The notes: generated from the letters alone by a model not told the origin. A stretch of 64,000 bases of DNA from PALSA-1316 sp964499365 (GCA_964499365.1 CAZCKU010000012.1:62001-126000), one strand, 5' to 3'. Numbered from the stretch's first letter, positions 27,130-36,365 are shown. Numbers and translations: made by a program.

Positions 27130-28425
27130 CTAGGGCAGCGGCAGGCAGTTTGTTCCCAGAGTGACATAGTTTGTATCGTATGCCCCCACGCAAGTGAGGG
27201 TACCGGATACCGCCCCCCCGTCCAATTGGGTATTGCCCACAAGAGTCGTTACGCCGCTGCCGTTATAAATTGTATTGGTAGCCCCTTTGATTACCGAATG
27301 GTTGATTTTGATCATCCCAGAGCTGTCGCAGTAAATGCCATAGTTCCCGGTGGCGGTCACATTCGACATAACAGGGGAGGAGTTTGTATTGATAACCCCA
27401 TAGCTCTGAGAGCTACCTGATGCGGTAGAGGTTACATTTGTCATCACAGGGGAGGAACCAGCGCTGTTAGAAACTCCAGCATTAATACCAGATCCCCCAG
27501 AAGCAACCGCGGTTACATTCGTCATAATGGGGGAAGAGGAGTCGTTATTGTCAACTCCATAACTTCCAACTCCCCCCGAAGCGGTAATGGTTACATTCGT
27601 TATAGTAGGTGAAGAAGCCAGGTTGTAAACACCAACATTACTATTAGAGCCACCCGAAGCAGTAACGGTCACATTCGTCATGATAGGGGATGATGAAACG
27701 TTGAAAACGCCATAGCTTTGGAAGCTTCCCGATGTGACTACTGTAATATTCGTCATCTTCGGGGAAGCTGAACGATTGGTAACAGCAAGTGCATACACTG
27801 CCCCTCCGGTATTTTTTACCGTTAATAAGCGCAGCTCTGCATTGCTTGCCCCATTCACCACCCCTGACGATGAACCATCAATACTCCCCTGAATTATCGT
27901 CGTGTTCTCTCCTGATCCCTCGATGTCAATATAGGACCGCATCTGCACAGTGGATGCACCCACTGCGTATACTCCCGGCATAATCTTCAAAAGACATGGG
28001 GTTGTCTCTGACGGCGCAGCGCACCACTTTGTATATTCGCTCTCGCTCATCGCGGTTGCCGGATTGTTATAGTTTCCCCCGCTGGGAGCCACTATTGCCA
28101 CATTTCCAAGGAAGTCTATATTTACCGGAGAAACTGCATTAACCGCGATCTTGCCTGAACTCACAGCCCCCGCTCCAAGAGCGGTTGCCCCTACTGTCCC
28201 ACCGGTGATATTTGTGCCGTCAATGCCGGTCAGACCAGCGCCGTTTCCAGTGAAACTAGTTGCATTAACGTTGCCGACAACATCGAGCGGAAAAAGGGGT
28301 GTGTCTATCCCCATGCCCACATTATTGCCCGATATGGTAAGGGCCTGAGCTGTCATAACGGGGACCGCAGAAAGCATCACCGCCAAAAACAAATTTGCAA
28401 CAAGCTTTACATTCAATTTTTTCAT
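27130..28425 (-). CDS. Secreted repeat protein with tail-fibre-like N-terminus and beta-helix repeats
   Basis: A 431-residue exported protein. Signal peptide (residues 1-28, ending AQA); then NNVGMGIDTPLFPLDVVGN and ATSFTGNGAGLTGI, patterns shared with phage tail-fibre/collar-like surface proteins; then a domain opening with IVAPSGGNYNNP; then five to six tandem repeats of about 23-27 residues, each with S-S-P-x-M-T-N-V-T-x-x-A-S-G (about residues 220-375), a right-handed beta-helix pattern; and a C-terminal TCVGAYD segment. Likely a surface-exposed or released passive protein; no anchor seen. Its ribosome site is GGAGGGAGTG. Confidence 0.75.
   Translation of the reverse strand: MKKLNVKLVANLFLAVMLSAVPVMTAQALTISGNNVGMGIDTPLFPLDVVGNVNATSFTGNGAGLTGIDGTNITGGTVGATALGAGAVSSGKIAVNAVSPVNIDFLGNVAIVAPSGGNYNNPATAMSESEYTKWCAAPSETTPCLLKIMPGVYAVGASTVQMRSYIDIEGSGENTTIIQGSIDGSSSGVVNGASNAELRLLTVKNTGGAVYALAVTNRSASPKMTNITVVTSGSFQSYGVFNVSSSPIMTNVTVTASGGSNSNVGVYNLASSPTITNVTITASGGVGSYGVDNNDSSSPIMTNVTAVASGGSGINAGVSNSAGSSPVMTNVTSTASGSSQSYGVINTNSSPVMSNVTATGNYGIYCDSSGMIKINHSVIKGATNTIYNGSGVTTLVGNTQLDGGAVSGTLTCVGAYDTNYVTLGTNCLPLP
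27420..27780 (-). repeat. In-gene tandem repeat coding for beta-helix units
   Basis: At least five degenerate units of roughly 70-80 bp, each containing a GTNACNTTNGTCAT-like word on the minus strand (encoding M-T-N-V-T) and a SASGGS-type turn. Copy boundaries vary, so units differ in length by a few codons. Confidence 0.7.
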
Positions 28426-28475
28426 ACTTCACTCCCTCCTTTAAGTTGCTCTTCCCCTCGCCCGGTAGCAACTAT

Positions 28476-28504
28476 TTTATACCTGTGGTTAAGATCGGTG
28501 TCAA
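28476..28504 (-). promoter_or_regulatory. Promoter of the secreted repeat-protein gene
   Basis: On the minus strand: TTGACA (28499-28504), 17 bases, TATAAA (28476-28481). The short leader holds a 7-bp inverted repeat, AGTTGCT with its complement (28444-28450 and 28467-28473). Confidence 0.75.
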
Positions 28505-29022
28505 GAATTAACGTTTATTCCCGGTTGTATTCGGAACAGTATGAATAACATAGGGAGGAATTGGCTACAGGAAGGCACGTTGAGCAGCTTGATCGCTCCC
28601 ACTGAATGCATATTCTGTCCCGTAATATGGTCTGAAAAGATACGTCGGAACTGCCGAAATATTTTTTCAGCTTCCTTCCTGAAATAGAGAGTCCAGGTGT
28701 ACTTGGACTAAATTCGGAGTGCACCGACTACTCCGCACTGTGGACATTTCAACACAGTAATAATTACCATTTCTAATCCTAGCACCGAGGCCACTATTTA
28801 ATCTGTGGTGTTCATATCGTAATCTTAAGGGGTAAGGGTTGCTGAACTGTTTTTGAAAAATAACGCTTGATATACCGATCCGCAATAAGTCCATATAACC
28901 ATGATATACGGAAAAGGGAAATCCCCGTTTTCTTTGTTATCAGGAAGTTACATCTTGTCACGATGCCTCAGTTGTGCTATTATCATGGCCGTGGGGACAC
29001 AAACACGGAATCCGCATATTAA
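28505..29022. other. Non-coding, AT-rich stretch
   Basis: About 520 bp between divergent genes. Short frames on the minus strand have no recognisable features. I see no clear promoter for the downstream GGDEF-variant gene. Confidence 0.4.
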
Positions 29023-31344
29023 TTGGTAGAATTTATCGAAAGGTATACTGATATAATGAAAATCGAAGGCCTGAAAATGCTACGACAAGAGGTACTCGCG
29101 GCTTTTAAGGACCAAATTGTGACTGCCGACGTCTATTATTTCTTTAGTGGTACATGGTATGACCTAGAGACGGAACAGAAATGTGATGATGCACAAATCA
29201 CTATACTTGGTAATGCACGTCGCGATCCCGTTGCTTATCATGCGCCAAGAAGTCCTAAGGCTTGGTATTACCTAGAGAACGCCGAGTGTGTAGTCTGCCT
29301 TACATTCGCACAATCCCCGCGACTCCCTAAAAGGCGCAGCTATCGGGGTTCCTTAAATAAGGCACAAGAAACCGCCGCAAACGCATACAAGGTCACGCAT
29401 AATCCGCTAACTCACCTTCTTGCTCGAGACGAGTTCAGACGGCGTCTTTTGTCTGAAATTGAAACTTTGAATCACAGTGGCGCGATAAAGGCGGAAACCC
29501 AAGAGGGAACTGCGTCGCGCCAAGTTGCTTTACTAGCTCTCGACATTGATCACTTTAAGCAGGTAAATGACACATGGGGCCATCTTTACGGCGACCAAGT
29601 GCTGAAGGTGTTCGCCCGCCGCATGGAGTCGTGTGCAGCTAAAGTTCGAACTAACGCGGCTCTCGCTCCACGCGTGCATCTGGGTCACCCATCGGGCGAA
29701 GAGTTCTTGGTTTGTCTTTCATCAAATGCTACGCAAGACCAATTTATCGATTGGGCAAACGACTTTAGAAAGATTATCTCGGACACCATTCTCCCCATGG
29801 AGGACGAATGGCAGTGGTTGGCTTCAATAGAGAACCTCAAACAAATATCGCCGCCCCTTTTCCATGAGCGGAACATCACAGCGAGTGTTGGGATTGTCTT
29901 ATACAACCCGTCTATCGCCCGGGAGACCGGGAGTGATGCAGTTGTGACCTTATTAGAAAAAGCTGACACAGCGCTATATCGAGCCAAGGCGGCGGGCCGC
30001 AATCAAGTAATTGCATATGATGAGATTCTGATGTCTTGCGGGCGCATACTGGAATATGACGTTGGTAATGGTGTAGCAGCCTTGGATATTGGGTCGAATG
30101 TTGGTGTAACAATGGGTCAGGAGTTTAAGGTATTTGCGCCAACCTTCTCCGGCAGAACAAAATTCGCCATCAGTGATGGTCGAACAAAACGTACGATTGG
30201 TATCTATCCCCGCGTCCAGGCCACGCGGATTGTTGTCTTCGATGCTCAACCAGAAATATCTTTCGCTTTCATAGCCGACTCAGCGGATAAAGTTACTTCT
30301 ATCGAACCCGGTTCACATTTGGAGGCAATTCCAGCCGGAAGTATAGGGCATCTTTTACCAACATCATCTAAATACTTTCCTTCGACCGCACGGAACAATC
30401 CAAGCAGTGTAATTACCGATATACACGAGTTCCTCAAGAAAAGCGTTGATGATGGCACTAACCCATTCGCGGTTGTGTTTCGGTTTACGAGTGAGGCTGA
30501 CTACCTTAAGAAATATGGCTCAGTCGCCCTTAATGCTGCGTTGGCTCAATTGCATCGTGAGGTAAGCTCTGCGTTTCATGATGCGATGTTCGTTGAGGTT
30601 ATCGATCGTGGTTCTGTCTGTATTGTTGGACCTCGCGAAGCGTATGATGAGAATATGCTGATAGGCTTCCTAGAACGGCAAACAATTGAATTTCGTGAAC
30701 TAGACCTGTTTGCAGGTGTATTCTTCGAAGAAGATCGCGACGCCTCGGAAGAGGAAGGTCATGACAGGCTCAAAACTGAGAATGCTTTGGAGTTTGCTCG
30801 ATATGCTGCAGCGGCTGCGGGGCGGCCAACAAATCAAAACATGCGTCACTTCAGTTATAAAACCGTCTATGCCGTTATTGACGCTCTTAGAGATGCGCGT
30901 TCATACGAGATTGCAGAAGCCGATATCAATAGGCTTCGGGATTTGGGCCTTGGGTCGGGTAGTCTGTTCAACTATGCTGGGCTAATCGCAAGTGCACGAG
31001 GCAATCCACAGAACGCCTTCAACTATTATACTGAGGCAATGAAGCGATCACCCAAAGAAATGACATACAAGAGCAACTTTGCTATCGCAGCCTTTCGTAT
31101 AGGCGACACGGAGGCTGGTCTCAGACCACTAAACGAAATGTCGCTCGATGAAATTGATAAATTGATGAAATTTCATCCATATGGCTTTGTAACGTACGCC
31201 AGACTTCTGGCGCGAGCTAAACTCTCCGGCCTTCCATCGTATATTGAGGATCGATTCCATTATGTCGCCGAAGCAGCCCTAGCGCTTCCTGGTTTCCAAA
31301 ACAAGCCGGATAGTGACGTAATACGGCAAGCTCTCAACAGTTAA
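29023..31344 (+). CDS. GGDEF-variant (SGEEF) protein with C-terminal degenerate domain and TPR-like tail
   Basis: A 773-residue cytoplasmic protein without membrane helices (TTG start at 29023; ATG at 29056 is an alternative). Residues about 125-335 form a diguanylate cyclase-like domain: NPLTHLLARDEF, the metal-binding LALDIDHFKQVND (Asp174), and the signature loop GHPSGEEF at 222-228, with Ser in place of the first Gly of GG(D/E)EF; it ends YRAKAAGRNQV. A middle region (about 345-450) is unrecognised; about 465-610 resembles a worn second GGDEF-like fold; the last 130 residues look like TPR helices (ARGNPQNAFNYYTEAMKRSP). Base use is AT-richer than the flanking core genes, suggesting transfer. 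Activity of the cyclase is uncertain. Confidence 0.75.
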   Translation: MVEFIERYTDIMKIEGLKMLRQEVLAAFKDQIVTADVYYFFSGTWYDLETEQKCDDAQITILGNARRDPVAYHAPRSPKAWYYLENAECVVCLTFAQSPRLPKRRSYRGSLNKAQETAANAYKVTHNPLTHLLARDEFRRRLLSEIETLNHSGAIKAETQEGTASRQVALLALDIDHFKQVNDTWGHLYGDQVLKVFARRMESCAAKVRTNAALAPRVHLGHPSGEEFLVCLSSNATQDQFIDWANDFRKIISDTILPMEDEWQWLASIENLKQISPPLFHERNITASVGIVLYNPSIARETGSDAVVTLLEKADTALYRAKAAGRNQVIAYDEILMSCGRILEYDVGNGVAALDIGSNVGVTMGQEFKVFAPTFSGRTKFAISDGRTKRTIGIYPRVQATRIVVFDAQPEISFAFIADSADKVTSIEPGSHLEAIPAGSIGHLLPTSSKYFPSTARNNPSSVITDIHEFLKKSVDDGTNPFAVVFRFTSEADYLKKYGSVALNAALAQLHREVSSAFHDAMFVEVIDRGSVCIVGPREAYDENMLIGFLERQTIEFRELDLFAGVFFEEDRDASEEEGHDRLKTENALEFARYAAAAAGRPTNQNMRHFSYKTVYAVIDALRDARSYEIAEADINRLRDLGLGSGSLFNYAGLIASARGNPQNAFNYYTEAMKRSPKEMTYKSNFAIAAFRIGDTEAGLRPLNEMSLDEIDKLMKFHPYGFVTYARLLARAKLSGLPSYIEDRFHYVAEAALALPGFQNKPDSDVIRQALNS

Positions 31345-31818
31345 ACTTGTCGAGGGGTACGTTTGAGAAAAGAAACTAGGGACAACGACCGCTTAATTAG
31401 GCTGAACCAATGAATGGGGCGAGGGTAAGAAATTCGGATACCCAAACAATCATTCAACCCGCCAAGCGGGTTAATTAATCGTTAACCAGTACTACACAAA
31501 AGCTTGGCAGTCAGGTTGTCCATCGTCCATCAGATTACTCTAGAAACAGTGCTGTGTGTTAGAAAGGCCTCAGGTTCGATTTCAGGAAGCAGTCGAAGTA
31601 TCTGCCTTACTCCTTCATCTGCCCTTGTTTTAGCATAGTACGGTACGAAACCTGCCATATTTGCCTGGATCCTCAGTAGGGGGTAGCGTATTTCTGAACT
31701 CTTCAAGATCGGGCACTATGCAATTGTAAGTTGAATTCATAATAGTCACCCGGCGCCAGATCTTAAGGGCCTGGTTAAATCTTCAGAGCCCTCACGTAGC
31801 GACAATTCAAGAAAACAG
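31345..31818. other. Non-coding stretch
   Basis: About 470 bp with no supportable gene, tRNA or mobile element. I see only AT-rich words such as GTTAATTAATCGTTAAC near 31470. Confidence 0.4.
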
Positions 31819-31867
31819 TTGACAAGTGGTGCTTCTGAGCGTAACATAGGTTTAGAAAGTTCTAAAC
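31819..31867 (+). promoter_or_regulatory. Promoter with overlapping palindromic operator
   Basis: TTGACA (31819-31824), 17 bases, TAACAT (31842-31847), then a perfect palindrome GTTTAGAA-AG-TTCTAAAC at 31850-31867, over the expected start site. This is the classic layout for repression; the GbsR/MarR regulator encoded in the same transcript is the natural candidate to bind it. Confidence 0.75.
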
Positions 31868-31890
31868 GTTCGCTAGTTAGATGAGGCAAA

Positions 31891-32262
31891 ATGACAGAAA
31901 CAGGTTATTTATTAACAGGTCTTGGGATTTTTGCCTTTGTAGTGCTGAGCATAATAGTAATCATCCACAAAAGGTTCTCATTAATGATGGTCGACCTTTG
32001 CGAGGGTGAAGAGCGGGCACGCTTCTGGGCTCCTGCCATTGAGGCTTGGTTCGCATTCTACAGTATAAGTTCAGCCCTAAAATGGTGTCCGGATGGGACT
32101 TCAGACAGGCAACTGTTTCTGGCAGGAGTAAATCAGGTCAAAAATGGTCTTAATGGCACATCAACGGCCATTATCCTTTTCTCGATGGGACTGATTGTCT
32201 TTGTCGTAATAAGAAAGTTCAAGGGAAGTGAAAACGATATCCTAAGGAGAAAAAGCGCATGA
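31891..32262 (+). CDS. Small membrane protein of unknown function
   Basis: A 123-residue protein with two membrane helices (about residues 5-27 and 88-108) joined by a polar segment containing several aromatic residues, and a basic C-terminal tail. I do not recognise a family. It overlaps the next gene, a GbsR/MarR regulator, by four bases (ATGA), so the two are made together and the protein is probably part of the regulated response. Confidence 0.7.
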   Translation: MTETGYLLTGLGIFAFVVLSIIVIIHKRFSLMMVDLCEGEERARFWAPAIEAWFAFYSISSALKWCPDGTSDRQLFLAGVNQVKNGLNGTSTAIILFSMGLIVFVVIRKFKGSENDILRRKSA

Positions 32263-32783
32263 GTGCATTTGCTGAAGAAATACGCGAAGGTTTGATGGAG
32301 GCGATGGGAAGGATTACCTCATTTTGGGGGTTCAGCAAGATTATGGGACAGTTATATGGCCTTCTTTATCTCTCCCCTAAACCCCTTACGCTTGATGAAA
32401 TGTCACAAAGCCTCTCTATAAGCAAAGGAAACGTGAGTATCAATATACGGGCACTGGAACGCTGGAATATGGTCAAGACCGTTTGGGTCAAAGGCGACCG
32501 GAAGGACTATTACGAGTCCGAAACGGATTTCTGGAAGATAGTCAAGGGAGTAATGCGGGAGAGAGAAAAGAAGGAGTTTGACCTGGCCCTCGAATCGGTA
32601 AGCAAGCTTCTTCAAAAATCCCTTGACTCGCAGAAAGCTGCAAAGTCCGCAGAAGGAGCTTTTACTGTTGAGCGGCTCAAAAAGCTCGAAGATTTCATTC
32701 AGACAATGGATAAGCTGGTTGGGGTCTTAATAACCCTGGAAGACTTAAAAAGGAACTTGTTCGGTCTGCCGAAGAAGAAGTGA
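32259..32783 (+). CDS. GbsR/MarR-type transcriptional regulator
   Basis: A 174-residue winged-helix regulator of the GbsR group. The N-terminal helix (EEIREGLMEAMGRITSFWGF) is followed by wHTH LTLDEMSQSLSISKGNVSINIRALE (about 45-75), a wing ending KDYYESE, and a C-terminal dimerisation coiled coil. GbsR proteins in Bacillus control glycine-betaine/choline genes, but no such genes are visible here. ATGA overlap with the membrane-protein gene; the palindrome at 31850-31867 is its likely own operator. Confidence 0.85.
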   Translation: MSAFAEEIREGLMEAMGRITSFWGFSKIMGQLYGLLYLSPKPLTLDEMSQSLSISKGNVSINIRALERWNMVKTVWVKGDRKDYYESETDFWKIVKGVMREREKKEFDLALESVSKLLQKSLDSQKAAKSAEGAFTVERLKKLEDFIQTMDKLVGVLITLEDLKRNLFGLPKKK

Positions 32784-32819
32784 AGGATCTCCCATACTAA
32801 ATGAGAAGAGGAGGCTACC

Positions 32820-33761
32820 ATGGAATCCGATAATCTGCATGTTGTAACCGGAGCATATGGGTTTTCCGGTAAGTATATCGCCAATCGGCTACTTGAAGCT
32901 GGGCGGCAGGTCCGAACCATAACAGACTCACTTCATCGCAGCAATCCGTTTAACGGCGCCCTGCGTGCCTTTCCCTATAACTTTGCCAACCCTGAAAAGC
33001 TTGTTGAATCGTTAAGTGGTGCAACCGTTCTCTATAATAACTACTGGGTACGGTTCAATCATGGAGACTTCACCTATTCAAAAGCGGTCGATAATTCCAA
33101 GCTTCTTTTTGATGCTGCAAAAGAAGCTGGCATTCAGCGGATTGTCCATATCAGCATAACGAATCCTTCCGAAGACTCCGGTTTTGAATATTTCAGCGGC
33201 AAGGCAAAGATTGAACGCATGCTGATTGAATCAGGTATGTCATACGCTATACTGCGCCCTGCTGTTATCTTTGGACCAGAGGACATCCTGATAAACAATA
33301 TTGTTTGGTTTCTGAGAAAGTTTCCGGTTTTTGGCGTCTTTGGAGATGGCAAATACCGTCTTCAGCCGATTCATGTCGAAGATCTCGCAAAATTGGCAGT
33401 CGAGCAAGGACAGAAAAGAGAGAACTGTATAATTGATGCTATAGGGCCAGAAACTTTTACTTATCGAAACTTGGTTGAGGAAATAGGGAAGGCTATTGGA
33501 AGGCCGAGACCTATTATCTCGATTCCACCTGTTGTCGGGTATTCTATTGGCTCAATAATTGGGAAACTGGTAGGAGATGTTGCCATTACCTATGATGAGA
33601 TTGGAGGCCTAATGGCTGACCTGCTTTATACTGAATCCGACCCTGTGGGTGAACGCAAATTGACCCACTGGCTTAGAGAGCATTCAGTCACGGTCGGCAT
33701 GCGCTATAGTAACGAATTAGCCCGTCGAAACAACAGGTTACAGTCCTATGAGCATTTATAG
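32820..33761 (+). CDS. NAD(P)-binding SDR / NmrA-like protein
   Basis: A 313-residue atypical short-chain dehydrogenase fold: a dinucleotide-binding motif at the N-terminus (VVTGAYGFSGKYIA), IVHISITNPSEDS, and a Y-F-S-G-K stretch (EYFSGKAKIE) at the catalytic Tyr-x-x-x-Lys region, here spaced Y-F-S-G-K. Similar proteins include NADH dehydrogenase-associated NDUFA9-like and NmrA-like sensors. GAGGAGG precedes the ATG; it is 36 bp after the GbsR gene and likely in the same operon. Substrate unknown. Confidence 0.8.
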   Translation: MESDNLHVVTGAYGFSGKYIANRLLEAGRQVRTITDSLHRSNPFNGALRAFPYNFANPEKLVESLSGATVLYNNYWVRFNHGDFTYSKAVDNSKLLFDAAKEAGIQRIVHISITNPSEDSGFEYFSGKAKIERMLIESGMSYAILRPAVIFGPEDILINNIVWFLRKFPVFGVFGDGKYRLQPIHVEDLAKLAVEQGQKRENCIIDAIGPETFTYRNLVEEIGKAIGRPRPIISIPPVVGYSIGSIIGKLVGDVAITYDEIGGLMADLLYTESDPVGERKLTHWLREHSVTVGMRYSNELARRNNRLQSYEHL

Positions 33762-33893
33762 ATGGCCACGAGAAAAGGCTGCGGGGGCAATGTCAGAATG
33801 TTCAAAACAAGAGACCAGTGCTATAGTCCTTCCTGATTGCCCCGGGGACTCAGCCATTTTGTTCGGCATATGAAAAACTGAATGAGGATAAAT

Positions 33894-34394
33894 ATGGGTT
33901 GTAGAGAAGATATCCAAGCTACATATTCCAACCTGAGTTATGGTGGAAAAGTGGGGCTTCTTGCTTTTCTGGGTGCCGCCCTAACCATGTTTGCATTTCT
34001 GATCAGCATGTATTACACGCTACCGCTCGGTGATCAGGCCCGCCAAATGAATCTATTTTTTGCAATACTGGACCCTTTCGTTCTAACCGTAGCATTTCCA
34101 GTCGCAGCATGCGGAGCTGCGGTGGCATTCCCTTTTGCCTATTTCTGCCTGAAAGAAAGAAATGTGTTCAACTGCAGCTTGTTTGTAAGCTTAATTTCGA
34201 TTGTTAGTCTTGTCATCTTGACAGTAAACCGCTACGACATATTTTGGGCTATTCCAGTAATCTTGCTCACATTATGTATATGTTTACTGCTATGTAAGTT
34301 TGTACCTATTACATTTTTTCGAGCATCATCTACCTGGGAAAAGAAAAATGGAAATAGCAGCAAATCCAGGGGGAATGAAGGCACAAGCAAATAA
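33894..34394 (+). CDS. Hypothetical membrane protein, four helices
   Basis: A 166-residue integral membrane protein with hydrophobic spans at about 20-42, 60-82, 92-112 and 118-140, and a polar, basic C-terminus. ATG 33894 is preferred over ATG 33882 because GAGG at 33885 lies at ribosome-site distance. No family recognised. AT-rich like its neighbours. Confidence 0.6.
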   Translation: MGCREDIQATYSNLSYGGKVGLLAFLGAALTMFAFLISMYYTLPLGDQARQMNLFFAILDPFVLTVAFPVAACGAAVAFPFAYFCLKERNVFNCSLFVSLISIVSLVILTVNRYDIFWAIPVILLTLCICLLLCKFVPITFFRASSTWEKKNGNSSKSRGNEGTSK

Positions 34395-34803
34395 AAACAT
34401 GGAAGACGTCCGAATCGGGGCAGCAGGGAATAGCTGGCGCGTAGCTCCAGCTGAGTTATGTCGTTATGTTCGTTTCTTTCGGAAATCATTGCTATCAATG
34501 AAATACATGCAGCGCGAGCTTGTCGGTGACATCCGCACCGATCGCTGAAAATGTACCCATGTTTTTTTGGTCTGTTATCGATGAGGGATTCTTTTGGAAA
34601 TTCGCACGAGAATAATATAGGGACCTTATACTTCTCTCTCCCTCAGCGAGATATCAGCGAGTAGTAGTTCCGTAAAGTTACGGTGCCAACTCCTCAGTTA
34701 TCGCAAATAGAAACTCGTGCGTAGTACTGTGAGTACACTCGCTCTGCTTGTCACCGGCGCCTATTGAGCCGGAATGGGTGTCCCGAATCTCGGGTATATA
34801 TAC
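34395..34803. other. Non-coding stretch
   Basis: About 400 bp between convergent genes. A short frame at 34348-34548 has a possible start but overlaps the previous gene and shows no family pattern; I do not call it. Confidence 0.4.
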
Positions 34804-35652
34804 TTATGAATGAAAGAAACTCGCTATATCCTCTGTGTGCGCAGTTAGAAACTCTGTAAATGTGACCAGGTCATCCTGATTAAATCCACATGTATAAAAA
34901 AATGCCTCGTGCTTGTCGGTCCATTGCCCGTCTCCCCTCATCGCTGTCGGCTGCTCTGAATAGCCGGTGAGCCCTTCGGCGAGGTATACATAGATATCTT
35001 CGCTGCAGGTCAGGCCCTCAGGCTGCGAAGAATGGTGATTCGCGCATGATGCGGTAATGTCTTGGGGAAAATTGAGTGAGTCCAGAAACCAGCCGCCGGC
35101 AGTTGCGTGATCGCATTGAAAAAAATTCCTTTCTGCCGCAAGCAACGCTGATCCAACAACCGACCCGGTCGAAAGTATCTGCTCGGAATACGCTTCCTTG
35201 TTAAGCGTCATGATTACTATGCGCCCGATATCATGGAGCAGTCCTGCCAGAAAGGCTGTCCCATTGGGACTTCCCTTCCTCCGTTGGGCTATTGACTCAG
35301 ACAGCAGAGCAACCGCATACGAGTGTCCCCATAGATTTTCAAGCTGCTGTCCGGGGAGGGGGATAAGCGTAAACATGGCCACGCCCAGGGCAATACTCCT
35401 GACGAGGTTCATTCCCAACAGCAATACGGCCTGCTCGATACTGTCAATTTTGCCGCGGTACCCGAAGGCTGATGAATTGGCTACCGACACGAGACGTACT
35501 GCGATGGCCTGATCATGCTTTATAATGCTCGTAATATCGTCTATGCTGCAGTTTTCATCCTGCGTTGCGGCAAAGAGCCTGTGATTACTGCCCTGAATGG
35601 TTGCCAGTTTTATAAGCCCCCTTACTTTTTCCTCGGTCACTGACTGGATCAC
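34804..35652 (-). CDS. HDOD-domain protein
   Basis: A 282-residue HDOD protein (HD-like hydrolase fold lacking phosphodiesterase activity), found in signalling and motility control. Marks: LVSVANSSAFGYRGKIDSIEQAVLLLGMNLVRSIALG and the HD-like LLHDIG near residue 145. I place the start at GTG 35652, which overlaps the kinase stop as GTGA with GGAG upstream; the frame runs further 5' (ATG 35715) inside the kinase gene. Tight coupling makes the kinase its probable controller. Confidence 0.85.
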   Translation of the reverse strand: MIQSVTEEKVRGLIKLATIQGSNHRLFAATQDENCSIDDITSIIKHDQAIAVRLVSVANSSAFGYRGKIDSIEQAVLLLGMNLVRSIALGVAMFTLIPLPGQQLENLWGHSYAVALLSESIAQRRKGSPNGTAFLAGLLHDIGRIVIMTLNKEAYSEQILSTGSVVGSALLAAERNFFQCDHATAGGWFLDSLNFPQDITASCANHHSSQPEGLTCSEDIYVYLAEGLTGYSEQPTAMRGDGQWTDKHEAFFYTCGFNQDDLVTFTEFLTAHTEDIASFFHS

Positions 35653-36365
35653 GCCAGCTTCTCCGGGATGGGGCTTGTCGTCTCGGGAATTGGGAGGGAA
35701 ATAACGAAACAGCAACCCTCTCCTGACGGTGAGACCGTAATAGTTCCGTCATGCTCCGCTATGACGCTCCTGGCAAAGCTTAAGCCCAGGCCGCTTCCTA
35801 TCTTTTTTGTTGTGAAAAAGGGAGTAAATATATTTTCAGAGTCGCCCGCCGGGATACCTGGTCCCGTATCAGCAATAACAAGATCCAGCATATCTCCGCG
35901 TACCAGCGTCATGACTTTCAGGATTCTTTTTCCTTCCCAGGACTCCAGGGCCTGAAGGGCATTCATGACAATGTTAAATATGACCTGTTGTATGAGATAT
36001 CCATTGCCGTTTATATGGATGGAACTGGCCATTAAATGCATTTCGAGAACAATCTGGGCGTTCCTGAATTGCCGTTCAAAAAGGCTGAGCGTATCCACAA
36101 TAACGTCGTCGATCTTAACCGGATAAAAAGTGCCGATGCTCTTCCCTTTTACAAATAACAATATATTATCCAAAATGCTGGTGGCTCTGATCCCGGCCAA
36201 ATATATTTCATTAATGTTCTGCTTTATTTGCGGGTCAATATCTGCCAATAGCAAAAGTTCCGCCCGCGCGATTATGACACTTAACGGAGTTTTTAATTGG
36301 TGAGCTATAAATGCCGATTCGAGATTAAGATCTGTCTGCTGTCTCCTGTCCTTATTCTGATTCAA
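35649..36365 (-). CDS. Small cytoplasmic histidine kinase
   Basis: A 238-residue kinase with only HisKA (phospho-acceptor His22 or so in FIAHQLKTPLSVI) and HATPase (NIVMNALQALE, DTGPGIP, GSGLGLSFARSV). No sensor or membrane domain, so it must get its signal from a partner. Start is TTG 36365, supported by GGAGG seven bases upstream. Coupled to the HDOD gene by a GTGA overlap. Confidence 0.87.
   Translation of the reverse strand: MNQNKDRRQQTDLNLESAFIAHQLKTPLSVIIARAELLLLADIDPQIKQNINEIYLAGIRATSILDNILLFVKGKSIGTFYPVKIDDVIVDTLSLFERQFRNAQIVLEMHLMASSIHINGNGYLIQQVIFNIVMNALQALESWEGKRILKVMTLVRGDMLDLVIADTGPGIPAGDSENIFTPFFTTKKIGSGLGLSFARSVIAEHDGTITVSPSGEGCCFVISLPIPETTSPIPEKLA

Noticed and set aside
31345..31818. 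tRNA or attachment site in the long gap
   Set aside because: A GGTTCGATTT word near 31571 recalls a T-arm, but no matching acceptor or anticodon arms fold around it.
34300..34548. Possible small gene between convergent genes
   Set aside because: Overlaps the previous gene, lacks a ribosome site and family features.
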